Notes: generated by a model not told the origin, from the letters alone. A DNA stretch of 17,032 nt from Armatimonadota bacterium (GCA_026415535.1 JAOAGX010000013.1:1-17032), one strand, 5' to 3'. Positions 7,394 through 15,170 are shown, numbered from the stretch's first letter. Numbers and translations are program-made.

Positions 7394-7394
7394 A

Positions 7395-7431
7395 GTTGCA
7401 CCGGCCCTCAGTGGCCGGTGAGGATTGAAGC
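7395..7431 (+). CRISPR. Single CRISPR repeat (solitary or terminal)
   Basis: A 37-base unit begins GTTGCACCGG and ends AGGATTGAAGC. Its core is a perfect palindrome CACCGGCC/GGCCGGTG (7399-7406, 7413-7420) with a 6-base loop. The 11 bases after the stem closely resemble the ATTGAAAC-type 3' end that Cas5 leaves as the crRNA handle in type I-C. It sits 65 bases after the leader promoter. I found no second copy downstream, so there is no spacer: the array is empty, collapsed, or cut down to one repeat. Some I-C repeats are 32 bases, so the exact left edge is uncertain. Confidence 0.75.
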
Positions 7432-7750
7432 TTGGCGGAATGGTGCTTTATGTGGTTCGGGATTCGGAAAGATGGTCACAACTGTCCAGGGTGGCTCAAG
7501 TTTTGTTTGCAAGTCACACTTCCTACTCCAATCCCGCGACTGCGAAATAGTAACGAAATGTACCAAACTCAAGCTCAAAATGCCCTTTGGACCTAAATGC
7601 GAAAGTCCAAAGGAAAAAGAGAAAACACGCCTAAACAGAGAAAAACGGGCCTTGATGTGGGAATTTGGGCGGGAAGCCAGTCCAAAGGATGGAGCCGTTG
7701 GAATTGCCTTAGACATCGCCGCTGAGCACGGTTCCCACGCGTAACACGGC
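7432..7750. other. Geneless stretch between the repeat and tmRNA
   Basis: I see no convincing gene. A frame open to 7744 could start at a TTG (7334) or ATG (7580), but both lack a ribosome site and the first runs through the repeat. The stretch contains a perfect hairpin CCTTTGGAC/GTCCAAAGG (7584-7592, 7605-7613; 12-base loop). The 11-mer AGTCCAAAGGA is repeated at 7604 and 7679. It may be the remains of a lost array flank or an element. Confidence 0.5.
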
Positions 7751-7781
7751 AAAAAGCGCCGGATCATAAATCACCGGCGCT
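7751..7781 (-). terminator. Rho-independent terminator of tmRNA
   Basis: On the minus strand AGCGCCGG and CCGGCGCT (7774-7781 and 7755-7762) form an 8-bp GC-rich stem with an 11-base loop, followed by a run of five T. It lies 32 bases past the tmRNA CCA end. Confidence 0.85.
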
Positions 7782-7813
7782 ATCAGTAGAGAGAAACTTC
7801 GTTTTCGGTTGTT

Positions 7814-8166
7814 TGGTGGAGGCGGGGGGACTTGAACCCCCGTCCGAAAGAGGACCGTCGTAAGCGTCTACGAGCGTAGCCTGCATTTTGGTTCTCGGAC
7901 CTACTGACTCCTGCAAGCTGGATTCGTCGGCCCCAGTCCGTAAGTTGGTCCCCGACAGTCTACGGACCCAACAGTCGGGCTAGCCGGTTTTTGTTACGCC
8001 CGGAACCATTTCCACCGGCAAGAAACGGGCGGACGCGCTAGCCTAGTTTAGGCAGCGAGTGCGTACTGTGTAGTCGCGTTTATTGTTTTGCCGCTTTTTA
8101 CGAGGCCAGCGGCGCCTCGGCTCGCAGCTTAAGCCGGCCACTCCCCCGTCAACACCAATCGCCCCC
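7814..8166 (-). ncRNA. ssrA: tmRNA
   Basis: tmRNA rescues stalled ribosomes and tags the unfinished protein for proteolysis. On the minus strand the RNA starts GGGGGCGATTGG (8166) and ends CGCCTCCACCA (7814), so the acceptor stem GGGGGCG/CGCCUCC closes and CCA is encoded. The T-arm GGGGGTTCAAGTCCCCC is intact. The tag frame (8048-8092) is GKTINATTQYALAA followed by TAA, ending in the usual ALAA degron; the resume codon would be GGC (Gly) rather than the more common Ala. At 353 nt it is a standard one-piece tmRNA. It has its own promoter and terminator. Confidence 0.96.
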
Positions 8167-8192
8167 ACAAGGAGATGATTGTGACTATCTTA

Positions 8193-8221
8193 ATTATACC
8201 CTACTTCACGTCGACCAACAA
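8193..8221 (-). promoter_or_regulatory. Promoter of tmRNA
   Basis: On the minus strand TTGTTG (8216-8221) and TATAAT (8193-8198) are spaced 17 bases apart, which puts the start about 20 bases before the mature 5' end at 8166. Confidence 0.65.
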
Positions 8222-8305
8222 GGCGTCTGGCAGAGGGTAAGAGTTCACCCATCCAGAGTATAACTTACTGAGCAGGTACAGAGGCTAGCGTGTAGGCTTG
8301 GACGA

Positions 8306-8518
8306 TCATTCGCTGCAGGCAGAGAGGAGGTCTCTACTCTGAAGCGCCCAGGTGCAAAAGACGGTCATCAGCGTGCGTCTGGTTGTTGAGCCACGTTCCG
8401 AGCGGGTAACACCTGTTACCTTGTGGGCGATCACGGCCGGACGGATTGCTTGCTCCGCCGGGTTGTTTCCAGATAGACAACCGAGACACTCAACAAAGGT
8501 GAAGAATTTCCGATAAGT
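8306..8518 (-). pseudogene. IS66-type transposase relic (C-terminal ~70 codons)
   Basis: The minus-strand frame reads KFFTFVECLGCLSGNNPAEQ and then AIRPAVIAHKVTGVTRSERG before ending in a TGA at 8306-8308. This matches the conserved end of the IS66 DDE domain (xNNxAERALRPAVxARKxSGGxRSERG), which includes the catalytic glutamate (NNPAEQ). An in-frame TAG at 8519-8521 lies just upstream and no N-terminal part is found beyond it. No terminal repeats are recognisable. It is a dead fragment. Confidence 0.75.
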
Positions 8519-8565
8519 CTATTGCAAAAAACCTAAATTAGATGTCTGTTCACTCTCGCAAGCGC

Positions 8566-8631
8566 AGATTCTTCGCCCTGCTGACAATAATGTGCCAATC
8601 AGGTTGTCACTCTGAGCGTAGCAAAGAATCT
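8566..8631. repeat. MITE-like inverted repeat
   Basis: AGATTCTTCGC (8566-8576) and GCAAAGAATCT (8621-8631) are inverted copies with one mismatch, and inside them TGACAA (8582-8587) faces TTGTCA (8604-8609). The core TCTGAGCGTAGCAAAGAATCT belongs to a type of short repeat that I recall from many draft bacterial genomes, often mis-annotated as an ORF reading VRFFATLRVTT, which is what the minus strand gives here. No transposase of its own is nearby. Confidence 0.6.
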
Positions 8632-8816
8632 TACGACAATAGATAATGCATTCGTCGAGATAACCTGTTGCTTGGTGACCTTTGCTACAGAATGCAAGTA
8701 CACCGTTTCAAACGATTCGGTGCTAGTGTCTCGGGAAGATTGCTTCCGACACACCTCGCACAAGCAGCGCACCCGGTGGTTTACAACTCGCTCACAAGTT
8801 TGGCAGAATGGTAAGG
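8632..8816. other. Non-coding stretch downstream of the glycan operon
   Basis: Nothing recognisable was found: no RNA gene, no terminator with a T-run, no conserved frame. With the transposase relic and the MITE-like repeat it forms a ~600-bp degraded zone between tmRNA and the glycan operon. The stretch from 8222 to 8305 is equally empty. Confidence 0.5.
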
Positions 8817-10625
8817 CTAGTCATCCGACCGGCGAACGAAGACCAGCACGTCTTCTGGAAGCAAGGGGTCTTGCGGCTGGAGTTCCAATCCTTCCAACGA
8901 CTGTGACACAGCAAACTGACGCTTTACCCTGCGCAAATATCGGTCGACTACTTCCTTATCCTTGATTTTTCCGGCTGCAAGGTCCAAAATCTGTCTCACA
9001 GCACTGCCTGGGTCCTTCAGATACTCCCGCCATATCCTAACCTTACGCAGCACGTACCAAAATTCGTCATGGGCATAATTGTCAGATTCTTGGGTCAGTA
9101 TGACGGCGTCAAGCGGCAATCCCGCCGCACTTAGGGTAGTAATATCGGCATCGGTAACCGGCACCCATACCGCCGGGTTCTTGTATCTATACGCCGCAAT
9201 CCAAGGAACATCGGTGTATAGTGGCGATCGAACTCCTCGGAAAGCAAGTGCAGTAAAGTAGTCGTGAGCAGGCTCGTTTCGAAATTCATTCGACACGCCG
9301 GACTCTTTCCAAACAAACGGAGCAATGCTTTGGCTCGCTGCAAGAAGAACAAAACACCCGATCAGCACCCGACTATAAAAGGTGTGCAGCTTCTTTGCGT
9401 CCAGCAGAAGCAGAAAATAAGCGCAAGCAAACACCGCCACAACTGGCGCAAAAATGAACGTCGCATCCCTACCCATTCCAAATAGCGCAACACATATCAT
9501 TCCAAAGGGTAACAATGCATACATTAATCCTCGAACAGCGTTCGCAGACGTATTACGAAACCTGTACAACACGCTAACGAGCGCAAATCCTATTACGGCA
9601 AAACCACACACCTCGACAATCGACCGCAATTGTTCAGCGAAACCAGCTATTAGCTTGTGTGAAAACGCCGAAAACTGTTCGAACGGAAAAAGTATGATCC
9701 TCAACACCCCCCTATTGGCCGAATCTGTTGAGCGATACAGGGTGTCGCCGGGATAGGCTGTGGTATTAACCATTAGATCCCAAGCATTTACTCCGAGAAA
9801 AGGAACCCCCGTATACTCGAAGTTACGGTAAGCCAAAGGTGCGGTTACAAGCAGTGTGGCGATTAGATAAGTGACCAGGTTTAGCCTCTTGCGAGCACCG
9901 GTCAGTCCGAAGAACACAGCCACTGGCAAGGTTACAAAGATGAGTACGTGGTGAGTCGCATAAAGGAGACCGGTTAACAATGCAGCCAAGGCAGCGCAGG
10001 CAATTCTCAGCTTCGCAGACGCAGAGTCTCTGGATTTGTGGTGAATAGCAAGAATCATTAAGAGCAAAGTAAACCACAACGCTGCCATGCCCCAACATTC
10101 GCCACCGATTCCTATCCTCAACACCCGCACATTCACACCCAGCACCGATGCAGCCAGAAAACCAACACGCCAGTCGAACAGAATCCTGCCAAGGACACAC
10201 GAGGCCAAAAGCGTTGCAAACACAAACGCCATGGAAGTCCATGCAGCTACCTGGTCGCTGATCGACCTCATTTTGAACGCCATCGCCAGAAAGTATGGAT
10301 ATGCGGGAGCGTGGTTTATTTCTGCACGAAAGTCGAGGTTATGAGGAACTAGTCCGACGTTAAACGGTCGGATAAACCGCGTCGTATAGCCGTGGCCCGT
10401 GGCAATTGATTCGGCCAATTGTGCCAGGTCGACAGCCTCTCTTGTCCAGAGCACACCGAAGTTTGTCTGATAAAACCGACTCAAGAGCAGCCCCAAAACA
10501 ATGAAAACTGCGAATCCCGCTCCAACTATCGCCCAAGGCACGCGCGAAGTTTTGATTCCCGCTTCCCCCAAACGCCCTACTTCGCCTTGGCCTTCCAAAC
10601 CCATCCGTTCCTCCAGACCAGTCAA
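8817..10625 (-). CDS. Multi-pass membrane glycosyltransferase (GT39/ArnT-like)
   Basis: The 602-aa product has a short cytosolic start, then about ten to twelve hydrophobic segments up to residue ~440, and a soluble C-terminal third. This is the plan of the PMT/ArnT-type GT-C fold, which moves a sugar from a lipid-phosphate carrier to an acceptor outside the membrane. The first external loop (LWTREAVDLAQLAESIATGH followed by GYTT) and HAPAYPYFLAMAF match typical family features. The start is a TTG at 10623-10625 whose bases overlap the TGA of the previous gene, so it is coupled to it; an ATG seven codons later is the alternative. The acceptor and sugar cannot be deduced. With its two GT4 neighbours it most likely builds a surface polysaccharide or glycolipid. 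Confidence 0.75.
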   Translation of the reverse strand: MTGLEERMGLEGQGEVGRLGEAGIKTSRVPWAIVGAGFAVFIVLGLLLSRFYQTNFGVLWTREAVDLAQLAESIATGHGYTTRFIRPFNVGLVPHNLDFRAEINHAPAYPYFLAMAFKMRSISDQVAAWTSMAFVFATLLASCVLGRILFDWRVGFLAASVLGVNVRVLRIGIGGECWGMAALWFTLLLMILAIHHKSRDSASAKLRIACAALAALLTGLLYATHHVLIFVTLPVAVFFGLTGARKRLNLVTYLIATLLVTAPLAYRNFEYTGVPFLGVNAWDLMVNTTAYPGDTLYRSTDSANRGVLRIILFPFEQFSAFSHKLIAGFAEQLRSIVEVCGFAVIGFALVSVLYRFRNTSANAVRGLMYALLPFGMICVALFGMGRDATFIFAPVVAVFACAYFLLLLDAKKLHTFYSRVLIGCFVLLAASQSIAPFVWKESGVSNEFRNEPAHDYFTALAFRGVRSPLYTDVPWIAAYRYKNPAVWVPVTDADITTLSAAGLPLDAVILTQESDNYAHDEFWYVLRKVRIWREYLKDPGSAVRQILDLAAGKIKDKEVVDRYLRRVKRQFAVSQSLEGLELQPQDPLLPEDVLVFVRRSDD

Positions 10626-11794
10626 CGATTAACCATTTCCTCGTAAATTTGTTCTATCTTGGCAACCGCTGCCTGCCATGAAAAAGCTTTTTCAACAAAA
10701 TCGCGAGCCCGCATTCCCATGTCCCGAGCAGCATTAGGGTTTGCAAATAGTTGTCCGACCGTGTCAGCGACTTCTTCAGGCGTATCTGCTTCGAGCAAGC
10801 CTGGACAGTGACCGATGGGTTTAGCGGCAAGCGGACTAGCAACCACTGGCAAGGCCATCGCCATCGCTTCCAGCACCTTGTTCTGAACTCCTACCGCTGA
10901 TCGCATCGGTGCAACCGCAACAGCAGCTGCATCCATCTCTGGCCGTAGATCTTCGAGGTATCCTGTGACTCGTATACCGGGTTCGGACGCCAGAGATGTC
11001 ACAGACTGCGGTGGATTACTGCCTGCTATGACAAACTCAGCTTCTTGCCACCTGGCGCGAAGTCTGGGAAAGACCTCGCGTGCAAACCATAATGCGGCCT
11101 GTGCATTTGGACTGTAACTCATCTTTCCGGTAAAAATAACCCTTTGTGGAACTTTACTAGTTCCGCGAGGAGCGAAGTAATTTGTGTCGACGCCGTTGGG
11201 CACGACATCGATTGATAAATGGGAACCAAGATCGAGTAAAGCGTTGCGTTCGGCTTCCGTCGTAATAATTATTCGGTCGAAACTACTGAGCATACGCGGC
11301 TCGTATCGGCGCAGCTTCAGAGCTTCGAGTTTCATTACACACCGAGCCACCAGACTCTTTTTTGCACGGGACATCTGGCAAAAAAGGCCTGTAAGACAAT
11401 CCACCGCGTCGAACACGATCGGCGTTTTTGAATTTCGCGGAGCAAAGTGAGCCGCGCGCAGATGTTCGACATGAATGAGGTCGAAACTCTCACGATTCAC
11501 CACTGATTCCGCTTCCCGCTTCATTCGGCCGGACCAGCAATAAGCCGCACTCAGTGGAACCGTTAGAGGTAGGGATATGCATGCCTGCACCAAACCTCGG
11601 AGCCGGGAGTGCGGCACCACTCGCAGCTCTTTTACAATCGGTACTAACTCTTCCACTCCATCAGTTCGCGTATTGTCCGACTCGCCTAGTGCAACAACGC
11701 TCACGTTGTGTCGCTTTGCCAGCTCCTTGATAATCTGAAATGGTCTGACCCTAATTCTTGACGGCACATATGGCGTAATGAACAGGATTTTCAC
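10622..11794 (-). CDS. GT4-family glycosyltransferase
   Basis: The 390-aa product has the two-lobe GT-B fold of family 4 glycosyltransferases, which transfer sugars from nucleotide donors. The N-terminal lobe opens MKILFITPYVPSRIRVRPF. The linker carries VVPNGVDTNYF. The C-terminal lobe has IFTGKMSYSPN, GIRVTGYLEDLRP, then PMRSAVGVQNKVLEAMAMAL with PVVAS after it, the usual donor-binding glycine/Glu region (EAMAMALPVVAS). The GTG start overlaps the stop of the upstream glycosyltransferase (GTGA), so the three-gene operon is translationally coupled. No membrane segment is seen, so a cytosolic or peripheral enzyme is expected. Specificity is unknown. Confidence 0.9.
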   Translation of the reverse strand: MKILFITPYVPSRIRVRPFQIIKELAKRHNVSVVALGESDNTRTDGVEELVPIVKELRVVPHSRLRGLVQACISLPLTVPLSAAYCWSGRMKREAESVVNRESFDLIHVEHLRAAHFAPRNSKTPIVFDAVDCLTGLFCQMSRAKKSLVARCVMKLEALKLRRYEPRMLSSFDRIIITTEAERNALLDLGSHLSIDVVPNGVDTNYFAPRGTSKVPQRVIFTGKMSYSPNAQAALWFAREVFPRLRARWQEAEFVIAGSNPPQSVTSLASEPGIRVTGYLEDLRPEMDAAAVAVAPMRSAVGVQNKVLEAMAMALPVVASPLAAKPIGHCPGLLEADTPEEVADTVGQLFANPNAARDMGMRARDFVEKAFSWQAAVAKIEQIYEEMVNR

Positions 11795-13053
11795 GTCGTC
11801 TGACCCCAGCAGTCACTATACAGCGAGAGTAACCGACTTCCCACAACTTCCCAAGAGTACTCGCGTTCGACTAACTCGCGGCCTTTGCGCCCCAACTCGC
11901 GCGCAAGATTGGGATCATTTAGCACATCTATTACCGCCTTAGCAAAGTCCTCCGGACTATCAGCAATCAGGATGTGTTCTCCGTGTGCAACCTTCAGGCC
12001 CTCTGCACCGATAGACGTCGAGACAACAGGCAGCCCCATCGCTAGGGCACCAAGTATTTTGACCCGAACACCGCTTCCTGACCGAAGCGGCACGACAAAA
12101 ACACCGCAATTCGCAGCCAACTCGCGGGCGTCGCGAACGTAGCCGGTTACCCTGATTCCCGACTCGCATGCCAGACGCCGAACTGCGCGGGGCGGCTTCT
12201 GACCGGCAATTGTGAACACACAGTCTGGCAACTTGCTTCTGACAATCGGGAGAATCTTGCTATGAAAGTACAGTACGCAGTCGATATTGGGCGGCCAATA
12301 CATGGTTCCCAAAAACAAGATGTTCTTAGAGTTCTCTACACGCTGCACCACCGGAATTGAGTTGACATCAACACCAATCGGCACACACTCAACGATTCCT
12401 CTCCTTGCCAAATAGGAACCGGAAAAGGTCTTCATTTCTCCTCTCCTTACTGAGGAGAGGTCGGGAGAGATCATCCGACGCAGTGTCTCCGCATCCTCCT
12501 CACTAACCGCAATAACCAGATCAGACTTTCTACAGATTTCGATTTCATACTCGAACAGCTTAGGCCACTCGATTCCTGCATAGGCACGCATGAGCGGATT
12601 GGTGGAAGTCTCGGCTATTCGTTTCACAATTGTCGACTCGACGTTGTGCTGATCAAGCACAGTCCGATAAGGGCCGTCGAAATCAACAAATTGCGCCATT
12701 TGCAAATGATCTATGTGAACTATGTCAGGCACGAAATCCCGTACAACCTGCTGAAATCGATTCAGCATTTCGCGACGGAAGTCCCTCGTCACAATGAACG
12801 ATCTTCGAAAAAATAAGCTTGATAAGGCTTGCCTAAAATCCGCAAACCGTGACCTCACGAACGGCACAACCTCTACGAAGCGACACATTCGCCGAAGATC
12901 TTCAACGCTTTCCTGTTCGGCTTTATTGCGTACATACGCCAGCAGGCAGACATCGTGTTCCGAAGCAAGCGCGCGAAGCATACATAGCGACTTGATCTTG
13001 CCACCTGAGTCCGCCGGTAGTGGAAAAAGTTGGCTGAGGAAAAGTATCTTCAT
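11791..13053 (-). CDS. GT4-family glycosyltransferase, first gene of the operon
   Basis: The 420-aa product is a second GT-B enzyme and likely a paralogue of the next gene. It opens MKILFLSQLFPLPADSGGKI, then LDQHNVESTIVKRI, the linker VECVPIGVDV, and the C-lobe ILFLGTMYWPPNIDCVLYF, GIRVTGYVRDARE and VVPLRSGSGVRVKILGALAM. Residues ~195-216, between LRRM and the linker, read SPDLSSVRRGEMKTF and are about 20 residues longer than its paralogue at this place; the DNA there is a palindromic repeat (annotated separately), so they probably come from an insertion tolerated in a loop. The start is ATG 13053, with a weak ribosome site and a likely short leader from the promoter at 13075-13103. Confidence 0.9.
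   Translation of the reverse strand: MKILFLSQLFPLPADSGGKIKSLCMLRALASEHDVCLLAYVRNKAEQESVEDLRRMCRFVEVVPFVRSRFADFRQALSSLFFRRSFIVTRDFRREMLNRFQQVVRDFVPDIVHIDHLQMAQFVDFDGPYRTVLDQHNVESTIVKRIAETSTNPLMRAYAGIEWPKLFEYEIEICRKSDLVIAVSEEDAETLRRMISPDLSSVRRGEMKTFSGSYLARRGIVECVPIGVDVNSIPVVQRVENSKNILFLGTMYWPPNIDCVLYFHSKILPIVRSKLPDCVFTIAGQKPPRAVRRLACESGIRVTGYVRDARELAANCGVFVVPLRSGSGVRVKILGALAMGLPVVSTSIGAEGLKVAHGEHILIADSPEDFAKAVIDVLNDPNLARELGRKGRELVEREYSWEVVGSRLLSLYSDCWGQTT
12423..12473 (-). repeat. Palindromic repeat inserted in frame in a glycosyltransferase gene
   Basis: CCTCTCCT (12440-12447) and AGGAGAGG (12453-12460) form a perfect 8-bp inverted repeat with a 5-base loop, flanked by further GA/CT-rich sequence. 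It matches the extra ~20 residues of the protein relative to its neighbour paralogue. The element type (short CTCTCC...GGAGAG palindromes scattered in some genomes) is an inference from memory. Confidence 0.5.
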
Positions 13054-13074
13054 AGGATGCTCAAGGCACAGCTT

Positions 13075-13103
13075 ATTTTAGATTATTCCTCATGCCGCGG
13101 CAA
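13075..13103 (-). promoter_or_regulatory. Possible promoter of the glycan operon
   Basis: On the minus strand TTGCCG (13098-13103) and TAAAAT (13075-13080) are spaced 17 bases apart, giving a start about 15 bases before the ATG at 13053. The match is moderate. The region 13104-13239 between this and the ruvC promoter holds no gene. Confidence 0.35.
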
Positions 13104-13239
13104 CAACCACGGCTTGACTGTGCCTGTTTAATTCTCTAGGGGAGGGGCGGATCCTTTAGCCGCGCTCCATGAGTTTTGAAGCTTCACGTCGAGTATTTGG
13201 ATTGCTCTTGAGCCAGAGTCTTTTTAAAACCCATCCCCT

Positions 13240-13269
13240 TTGACTACCCTACCCTAGCTGATGTAGAAT
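13240..13269 (+). promoter_or_regulatory. Promoter of ruvC
   Basis: TTGACT (13240-13245) and TAGAAT (13264-13269) with an 18-base spacer closely copy the leader promoter at 7300 (same TAGAAT, same spacing). Transcription would start near 13276, leaving a 5' leader of about 10 bases with GGGAGAAG before the ATG. Confidence 0.65.
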
Positions 13270-13285
13270 CTACCGGGAGAAGACA

Positions 13286-13774
13286 ATGCGCATACTAGGA
13301 ATCGACCCAGGAACCGCAACCACAGGTTATGGCGTAGTTGAGCGCATAGGATCAACCTCAAGATTAATCGACTACGGAGCAGTCAAAACCAGCACGCGCA
13401 CAAGTGTTCCGGAACGTCTGCTGGACGTCTATGCACGAATAAACGAAATTATAGATCAGCATTCGCCGGATGTTATGGTGATGGAAAGGCTCTTCTTCGC
13501 CAAAAACCAGAAAACCGCAATCGCCGTTGGCAAGGCATGTGGTGTGCTCCAGTTTGCGGCTGCTCAGCGAAGACTGCCAGTAGTCGAATACACACCGAAG
13601 GAAGTCAAGTTGGCGATTGTCGGTTACGGTGGGGCGGAGAAGAGACAGATTCAATATATGGTTCAGCGAATACTCGACTTGCCAGAGCCTCCATCTCCCG
13701 ACGACGTCGCCGACGCACTCGCATTATGCATCTGTCACGCCCACTCTGAGAAAATCCGTTCGTTGGTCTCGTGA
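13286..13774 (+). CDS. ruvC: Crossover junction endodeoxyribonuclease RuvC
   Basis: RuvC cuts Holliday junctions symmetrically during recombination and replication repair, acting with RuvAB. The 162-aa product has the RNase H-like core with all four acidic residues: Asp7 in GIDPGTATTGYGV, Glu67 in MVMERLFFAKNQKTA, and Asp140 and Asp143 in PSPDDVADALALCICHA. The family signature GxxxVGKACGVLQF with TPKEVKLAIVGYGGAEKRQI is complete. Normal length. The usual partners ruvA and ruvB do not follow; instead a secreted peptidase-like gene overlaps its stop by four bases (GTGA). Confidence 0.97.
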   Translation: MRILGIDPGTATTGYGVVERIGSTSRLIDYGAVKTSTRTSVPERLLDVYARINEIIDQHSPDVMVMERLFFAKNQKTAIAVGKACGVLQFAAAQRRLPVVEYTPKEVKLAIVGYGGAEKRQIQYMVQRILDLPEPPSPDDVADALALCICHAHSEKIRSLVS

Positions 13775-15069
13775 AACTCCGCACACTTGTTCCGTTAGGT
13801 TTCTTGATTATTGCTATTCCAAGCCACTTAGCTGCAGGCACATACTCAACCAACAAGGCTCGCGCACTTACCACGAACGACTCTTCGGAAAAAGCCCAGG
13901 CTGCAATCAACAAATGGCGCGAAGACCTAGCCTATCTGGCACGCGAGCTACCCTCCAGACACGTAAACCTATTTTTCAAGGTTACCGAACGAAAATTCAA
14001 ACAACAAGTCGAAGAACTTGATCGTGAGATCCCGCAACTGCGCTATGACCAGATTCTGGTTGCTTTCGCGAGGCTGGTTGCCTCGATAGGCGACGAGCAT
14101 ACGGGTATCGACCTATTGAAAGCGAATGTAACCCGCTTGCCTCTCGGCTTCTACTGGTTCAAGGACGGTATTTTTGTCGTAGCCGCTGAAGAAGCGTATA
14201 AGAATGTGCTCGGATACCGAATCGAAAGAATCGGAAACGCGGACATCGAAATGGCATGCGAGGAGATCGCTTCGCTGTTCGCACACGCAAACGACTTCCA
14301 AGTAAAAAACGTTGCGCCCAATCTTTTAACCGTCACGCAGTGCCTTACCGGATTAGGCCTTGCCGAAGTCGAAGAGATGATACCGATTGAATTACGCAGT
14401 CCTGATGGACAAATCGTTAAGGTCCATGTATCTCCGGTCAAAGAGCTTAGCAAGGTTACAGTTGTCCACGCTCACGAACCCGGAAAAAATGTTCCGCTTT
14501 ACCTTCGCAAGACCAAACTGCCTTACTGGGCGGAATATATTGCTGCAAGTGACACGGTTTACTTTTATTATGGAATGTGCGCAAGTTTGCCAGAAAAACC
14601 TTTCGAAGTGTTTCGGTCCGAACTAGAAAGACTCATGAACGATCACCCATCGTGCAGGCTTGTAATCGATATGCGTTCGAACGGCGGCGGCAACCCGTCG
14701 ATTCTTGACCCGTTCATTGACTGGATCAAGGCAAACAAACGGTTCAATCGTAAAGGAAGGCTCTTCGTAATCTTGGGCCGTCGAACATTTTCGGCGGCAA
14801 TACTTAATGCTATGCGCCTGAGGAACGAAACAAAGGCTATATTTGTCGGTGAGCCTACCGGCGGCAGTCCAAACCACTACGGCGAAGTACGAGCGTTTAG
14901 ATTGCCTAATTCCAAGTTAACCGTCACATATTCGACCAAGTACTTCAAGCACTCAAACAAGGATGAAACTACAATTACGCCCAGCCTGGTGATTGAGCCT
15001 ACCTCACAGGACTACTTTTCCGGCAGAGATCCGGTAATGGAAGCAGTTGACGGGTACCCGTCGCTTTGA
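13771..15069 (+). CDS. Secreted S41-family (tail-specific/Ctp-like) peptidase
   Basis: The 432-aa product starts with a signal-peptide-like segment (MKLRTLVPLGFLIIAIPSHL, cut near AAG). Residues ~44-110 resemble the helical N-domain found before S41 catalytic domains (LPSRHVNLF ... FARLVASIGDEHTGI). The catalytic region has RLVIDMRSNGGGNPSILDPF (~296-315), GRRTFSAAILNAM with Ser341 as likely nucleophile, and FVGEPTGGSPNHYGE (358-372). No clear PDZ domain is visible, so it is of the PDZ-less type seen in retained or secreted C-terminal processing-like enzymes. The start is GTG 13771, inside the ruvC stop. The substrate is unknown. Confidence 0.82.
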   Translation: MKLRTLVPLGFLIIAIPSHLAAGTYSTNKARALTTNDSSEKAQAAINKWREDLAYLARELPSRHVNLFFKVTERKFKQQVEELDREIPQLRYDQILVAFARLVASIGDEHTGIDLLKANVTRLPLGFYWFKDGIFVVAAEEAYKNVLGYRIERIGNADIEMACEEIASLFAHANDFQVKNVAPNLLTVTQCLTGLGLAEVEEMIPIELRSPDGQIVKVHVSPVKELSKVTVVHAHEPGKNVPLYLRKTKLPYWAEYIAASDTVYFYYGMCASLPEKPFEVFRSELERLMNDHPSCRLVIDMRSNGGGNPSILDPFIDWIKANKRFNRKGRLFVILGRRTFSAAILNAMRLRNETKAIFVGEPTGGSPNHYGEVRAFRLPNSKLTVTYSTKYFKHSNKDETTITPSLVIEPTSQDYFSGRDPVMEAVDGYPSL

Positions 15070-15170
15070 ATTTGGAGACATCCTTCAAATAAATTCGACC
15101 GGCTTCGTTCCGCGTCGGGGCGGTCAAACAGAAGGTGACAAATAAAAATAGTTACCAAGGAGGTAAATGG

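Larger units (their letters stand above)
7211..7394 (+). promoter_or_regulatory. CRISPR leader of the I-C array
   Basis: This is the non-coding stretch from the cas2 stop to the CRISPR repeat. It holds an imperfect inverted repeat TGCGCGAA/TCCGCGCA (7217-7224 and 7254-7261, one mismatch). A direct repeat GCGATTTG occurs at 7211 and 7231, two helical turns apart. A sigma-70 promoter and a perfect hairpin follow, annotated separately. GC-rich inverted repeats just after cas2 are, as I recall, common in I-C leaders. Position and polarity fit a functional leader. Confidence 0.7.

Noticed and set aside
7334..7744. A 136-codon frame starting with TTG as a gene
   Set aside because: It runs through the leader hairpin and the CRISPR repeat, has no ribosome site and no family resemblance.
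7432..7750. Further CRISPR repeats after 7431
   Set aside because: No second copy of the palindrome or of GATTGAA in a repeat context was found by eye.
8672..8965. Plus-strand 97-codon frame near the end of the glycan operon
   Set aside because: It lies mostly antisense to the membrane glycosyltransferase and in degraded sequence, with no recognisable features.
15098..15125. GACCG...CGGTC before the glycosidase-like gene as a terminator
   Set aside because: Only a 5-bp stem with a long loop and no T-run.
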